A stretch of DNA of 64,000 nucleotides from Terramyces sp. JEL0728 (lineage: Eukaryota > Chytridiomycota > Chytridiomycetes > Rhizophydiales > Terramycetaceae): NCBI GenBank assembly GCA_027603945.1, contig JADIIU010000019.1, positions 62,001-126,000 of the forward strand, in the 5' to 3' direction. This document shows, piece after piece, positions 59,718 to 64,000 of the stretch. The position numbers and the translations under genes were made by a program. The notes beneath the pieces were generated by a model that searched no databases, was not told the origin of the DNA, and worked only from the letters and a program-made list of their open reading frames with translations. Every line of letters begins with the position of its first letter. The stretch's first letter is position 1.

Positions 59718-60132
59718 TGTAGCATTCCCGCATTCCAAATCGAGATCATATCATCTTAACCTTGAAGAAAACTGGACTTAATATATTTATTTCTATTGCT
59801 CAATGTCAGACTGCACTTTTCACATGACCAAACCTCGGCATTGGAATTAACAAGATCAGCTCATTTTGTGCTCATAGTTGGTCCATCTTCAACTTATAGC
59901 ACGTGAGTCACTGATTGAAGCGGGAAGTTGCTTACTAATCAAAAAATAGACATGGATACAACTTTTCGACGAATTGTCCAAAAAACACTTACCAATCGCC
60001 GGATACATGTCCGCATACATATTCGGTGCCAGGTCCTCACTTTTGCATTGAAATAGACACCATTCTAGGCGGAAATTGCGTGATCGAAAATTTTTTGTAT
60101 ATAAGACGGTCACAAGAAACGCCTGGTGAAAA
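59718..60132. other. Intergenic region upstream of sulfite oxidase
   Basis: About 415 bp between the STPG stop and the sulfite oxidase start, long for this window. It contains the CACGTG/TGAGTCA element described separately. A minus-strand frame at 59889-60113 with a GTAAGTG donor-like site is present, but I could not build a convincing gene from it. Nothing else seen. Confidence 0.5.
59900..59910. promoter_or_regulatory. Overlapping CACGTG and TGAGTCA sites
   Basis: CACGTG (59900-59905) runs directly into TGAGTCA (59904-59910), about 225 bp upstream of the sulfite oxidase start codon. In fungi CACGTG is the Cbf1/Met4-type sulfur element and TGA(G/C)TCA the Gcn4/AP-1 element. The same E-box core occurs in the MET16/MET5 promoter. 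Shared sulfur or amino-acid-starvation control is inferred from motif only. Confidence 0.5.
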
Positions 60133-61873
60133 ATGAACGAAATCAGCCAATCACGTCACGTTGATCCCACCCACAATCCTCATTAAAAAAGGGCCTCATT
60201 CCTATTTTAACACAAATGAGCAGAAGAGTAAAGATTTCCTAACCCAGTTTGCACAGCAATTATTACCCCGGCTTTTAAATCGACACAGAGCCCTACTCAC
60301 CATTGGTGGGGGAGGGGTCGCTCTGTTTTGCTTGACAAGTACCGTCTATTCTGAGGGGAAATTACGCATAGGAGGAAACGAGTCAAATGCGCTGCAACTG
60401 GCTACTAAAGCTGAGGAAAAGTCACTTCAAATTAGCAAAGTCAAGCTTCCAAAAGAAGCAGCTATTTACAGTCGACAAGATGTATCACACCACAACTGCA
60501 GAGAAACAGGAATCTGGGTTACTTACTTGGATGGTGTTTATGATGTGTCAGAGTTCGTCGCTATCCATCCTGGAGGCGAGCGAATCCTGCTGGCAGCCGG
60601 AAAAGCTATTGACCCATTTTGGGCTGTATTCTCTATCCATATGACCAAAGAGACTAGGGAGCTTTTGGAAACTTATCGAATTGGAACTCTGCTGCCGAAA
60701 GATCAGGATCCTACTTACAAAGATGAGCCTTCTGGTTTAGAAAAGCTGTTTGCAAATGAACCTGATAGAGATCCATCCCTAAAAGTGCTAGCTAAAACCC
60801 CGTGTAACGCTGAAGCTGATGTCAAACACCTGGAAACATTTATTACTCCAAACGAAAAATTCTATGTACGTAACCATTTGCCTGTCCCTTTGGTAGACCC
60901 TGAGAGTTATAGATTAGCCTTGGATGGTCCAGGTATTCCTGAAGATTTTGAACTCTCCTTGGATGATCTGACACAGAAATTACCAAAATATTCGGTTACG
61001 GCCACTATGCAGTGCGCAGGAAATCGTAGAAAGGAGATGCATGAAAAAATACCAGTGAAAGGGTTGCAGTGGCAATCTGGTGCTATCAGCAACGCTGTAT
61101 GGACCGGCGTGCGATTGCGTGATGTACTAGAATATGCTGGTTACAAGATGCCAGATTATTCAAGCGAAGAAAGCTTTCCAGGTGATGTCGAACATGTTGT
61201 TTTTGATGGGTTGGAGGGGTATGGTGCCTCTGTACCCGCTGAAAAGGCATTTAACCCTCGAGGTGATGTTATTTTAGCGTATGAAATGAACGGCGAGCCT
61301 ATTCCAAGAGACCATGGATATCCTCTTCGCGCTGTTATCCCTGGCGTTGTTGCTGCCAGATCCGTCAAATGGCTTTCTAAAATATCACTATCTGATGAAG
61401 AATCACCTTCACATTGGCAGCAGAGGGATTACAAAGGCTTCAATCCATCCGCCGATTTAGCCAGCTCTGACTACTCGAAATCCCAATCAATTCAAGAACT
61501 ACCTGTGCAATCATCAATCACCACACCTGTTGCCGGAGAAGATCTCACAGCCGATAACGGGTTTGTTACTGTTAAAGGCTATGCCATCGCAGGTGGCGGT
61601 AGAGGAATTAACAGGGTAGATGTTTCTAGCGATGGCGGTAAGACCTGGACGGATGCTACTTTACATCCTCCAAAGCAAACAAGAGGCAGAACTTGGGCCT
61701 GGACTCAATGGGAAGCCAAAATACCAGTAAACGACAGAAAAGAAATGGACCTTGTTTGTAAGGCGGTAGATGAAAGTTACAATACTCAGCCCGATTCTTT
61801 CGATGGCATCTACAATGTTCGTGGTGTTTTGGTATCAGCCTGGCAACGCATTAAAACAAAAATTGTCAATTAA
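60133..61873 (+). CDS. SUOX: Sulfite oxidase, mitochondrial
   Basis: Two exons joined by a 37-nt intron (60155-60191) give 567 residues. A basic leader and hydrophobic segment (HRALLTIGGGGVALFCLTST) fit a bipartite signal to the mitochondrial intermembrane space. Then a cytochrome b5 domain with the heme ligands in HPGGERIL and FSIHMTKETRELLETYRIG. The molybdopterin domain carries the molybdenum-binding Cys in MQCAGNRRKEM and the conserved RDHGYPLRAVIPGVVAARSVKW, and the C-terminal dimerisation domain has GYAIAGGGRGINRVDVSSDGG. It oxidises sulfite to sulfate and gives electrons to cytochrome c. With sulfite reductase it sets the fate of sulfite. The upstream frame has no ATG, so the spliced start is my choice. 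Confidence 0.93.
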
Positions 61874-62030
61874 AATATTTCATTTGCTTATTCTTTGCGT
61901 TCAAATCTCCTTCCGGCAATTGCTCAAATTGACTCTTCCAATCATCCATTCTTGTATCACATATTCTTTTTATTGCAATGATTGATACGTGGTACTTTAT
62001 TTTTGCAATCATTTTTCAAAGCAAAATCCA

Positions 62031-64000
62031 ATGAGTTCAAATCTCAAAGGCAAACTGTCCTTAATTCTAGGAAAATTTCAGTTCAGTGGAATTCCACCTC
62101 GTAAAAAGAGGTCAGAATCAAACTTTGAATTAAAGAAAAACGTCGAGCAGACTGTTACAACCAAGAAACCAATTCAAACTGAAACTAATACTGGATTTCA
62201 AGTAAAACCAAATGACTGGGGATTTGACGATGAAATTGATTGGGGGCAAGTAAATAATGCAGAAATAACTGCAGAAACGAATGGCAGAAACGATCCAACT
62301 TTTGATAATGTACAATCTACGAACAAGACTGGGTTTAAATCATTCGAGAAGGATCCTGTCGCCAATATCAATTCTGCAAAATCAACACCAGTGCCGATTT
62401 CGAGCGCACAATTCAAAGATACAACATCAAGCATAAAAAAGATTTCCCCGCAACAAACAGTTCTATCTGTTACCAAATCTATAAGCACAGGAGTTTCGCA
62501 ACCAGATGAAGTTATAACAAAAAAGATTCCTACACCAAGACTGTCTCCCAAGAAGGTGGTAATGGTGACTAGTGAACCACTTGTAGATGATGCATCTTGG
62601 GATAAGGATAACAAGTGGGGAGATTGGAATTCACCAGAAATCCCTCCGGTGCTTGACCTCCCTATCAAACAACATGCTCCACCAACAGTCACAAAATCAA
62701 GCCCTCCAAAAGCTAATCTAAAGTCGCCGTTAAATGAATCAGCTATGAAATCAAGTACAGCGAAATCACCTTCCTTTGGAAAAGCTAGTCCAATCAGCAA
62801 CCCTGTTGTTGTGCCTTCATTAGCACAAGCTGGAAACAATATTTCTCAAGATACAGCAAGTTGGGATATTGGAGATGAAGACTTGTTTACCCAGAACGTT
62901 GGAGAATCTATAGATAAGACATCCGCTGGCAGACCGTCCCCCGCTGCAAGTCTCCTTAAAAGTCCGGCTGCAAATGCAGTTCAACCTTCTCCAAAACCCA
63001 AGCCTACAACCCAAATGGAACAATTGCCATATAAAAGCCCAACCATAAATAATATCCAACCTTCTCCAAAAATCGTGCAGCCCTTCACAGAAAAGTCCCC
63101 AAATAGAGGCACACCTCTACAAATTGTAGAAACTGCAAGTCTGCAATATCTTCCTGTGACTTCCAGCCCAAAACCAGCTATTTCAGCATTGCCAGCTCCT
63201 CAAAAGTCACCTGCTGTCCGAGCAGCAAGTCCTAACAAGAGATCGCCGGCGATAAACAAAAGCCCAAAGCTCCAACAGAAATCAGAAAGCCCACAATTGG
63301 CATTTGATCAAGTGCCAGGCAAAAACAAATCCAAAGAAATGATGTTGACTTCAGCCCCTGGATTTTTAGCAGCTCAGCCAGAAAACAATCCTCCAAGAAC
63401 TACAAATTCGTTTCAAACAAGCCCAGTAATTCCTTCCAAATCGCCAGAGGTACCATTTCGCAAACAGTCCACTGCTTTCCAAGATCAACCTGGAAATTTG
63501 CAGTACTTTCCATCTGAACCAGCAACTACCTTTGAACAGAACGGTCAACATGTAAATATTAATTGATTTTTAGGACACAGTTGGCTATTTCGTGCAAGAT
63601 CCTACTCAAATCAATCATGGCCAGCAAGGAAACGCTCTTTACGACGAATATGGCTATCCAATACAGCCAGATACTTTGGGAAATAATGCTCAGTATGATG
63701 AGCGCGACCATACCAGGATACTAAACTCTACTAGTGAACAAGATTGGTATGCGCAGCAGGCTAGTTACAACACAGAAATTGGTGATCAAAATCTTGGTAA
63801 TTATGGTTTGGGATTGAAGCTTCAAAATCAAACCGTTGACCCTAATTATCAACCTATGAATCAGGAAGCTAGTATGCAGCAAGCTGTACAGGAGCAGCAT
63901 CATATTCAGCAGCAGTATATATCCCAACATTACCAACCAGAAATGGCTCAGTTCCATGGAAATACTGAGACTCTAGAATCAAAATTTGCCGACTCGCAGC
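62031..64000 (+). CDS. Ser/Pro-rich disordered protein, possibly SEC16 N-terminal region (3' partial)
   Basis: ATG at 62031, one 22-nt intron (63552-63573), and the frame is still open at the window end after about 649 residues. It has three acidic tryptophan patches (NDWGFDDEIDWG, SWDKDNKWGDWN, SWDIGDEDLFTQN), many KSP/SP sites and a Gln/Tyr-rich part with YDEYGYPIQ. EDLFTQ-type motifs with nearby Trp also occur in the N-terminus of yeast Sec16, and TFG, its partner at ER exit sites, is encoded 3.5 kb upstream. This is a weak match; the diagnostic Sec16 central domain would lie outside the window. Confidence 0.45.

Noticed and set aside
59889..60113. Minus-strand 74-codon frame with a GTAAGTG donor-like site upstream of sulfite oxidase
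   Set aside because: No ATG-started spliced model stays open and the translation shows no family features; it also covers the probable promoter.
1..64000. tRNA, rRNA or spliceosomal snRNA genes
   Set aside because: None recognised by eye on either strand; a covariance-model scan would be needed to exclude small ones.

Overview
The window is nuclear DNA of a fungus, most likely an early-diverging, flagellated (zoosporic) lineage. Fungal markers are MDM12 (ERMES complex), the fungal three-module sulfite reductase subunit MET5, MET10 and an HSE1/STAM protein. Genes that Dikarya usually lack point to a zoospore-forming lineage: Integrator subunit 7, SWEET, coactosin, TFG, CEP78, a TTC29-like TPR protein and a PG-rich STPG/SHIPPO repeat protein. 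Complex I is present (NDUFS1). Genes are very tightly packed, and nearly every gene is cut by spliceosomal introns of only 19-22 nt. I placed these introns by hand; with them every complete gene becomes one open frame whose exon sum is a multiple of three.

Layout. 1-548: 3' end of a prolyl-oligopeptidase-family gene. 549-2609: gene-poor AT-rich stretch. 2610-31790: a direct tandem duplication with units of about 14.55 kb (2655-17208 and 17209-31765). Each unit carries INTS7, NDUFS1, MDM12, coactosin, SER2, MET16, MET5, HSE1 and SWEET. The breakpoints lie in the first exon of INTS7 and the last codons of SWEET, so INTS7 is intact only in unit 1 and SWEET has its own end only in unit 2. Unit 2 INTS7 has lost its start and carries a frameshift. 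31919-35839: a MET8-MET10 fusion (siroheme synthase joined to the sulfite reductase flavoprotein subunit). 35893-46034: F-box/LRR protein, RPAP1, HIS6, a PH/coiled-coil protein and a SulP-STAS-cyclic-nucleotide-binding transporter. 46131-51670: a 98-aa unknown, CEP78, RBM39, a TTC29-like protein and a weak small ORF. 51717-59717: ABCC transporter, DPH2 (hosting a C/D snoRNA that looks like U49/SNORD49), TFG and the STPG protein. 60133-64000: sulfite oxidase, then an SP-rich protein that may be the SEC16 N-terminus and runs off the window.

How the genes fit together. Sulfur metabolism is the main theme. MET16 makes sulfite and MET5 plus MET10 reduce it to sulfide. The MET8 part of the fusion makes the siroheme that MET5 needs. 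Sulfite oxidase detoxifies sulfite, and SER2 supplies serine for carbon-sulfur acceptors. The divergent MET16/MET5 promoter holds a perfect TCACGTGA (Cbf1-type) site in both units, and a CACGTG overlapping a Gcn4/AP-1 site lies upstream of sulfite oxidase. The duplication doubles MET16, MET5 and SER2 but not the MET8-MET10 partner.
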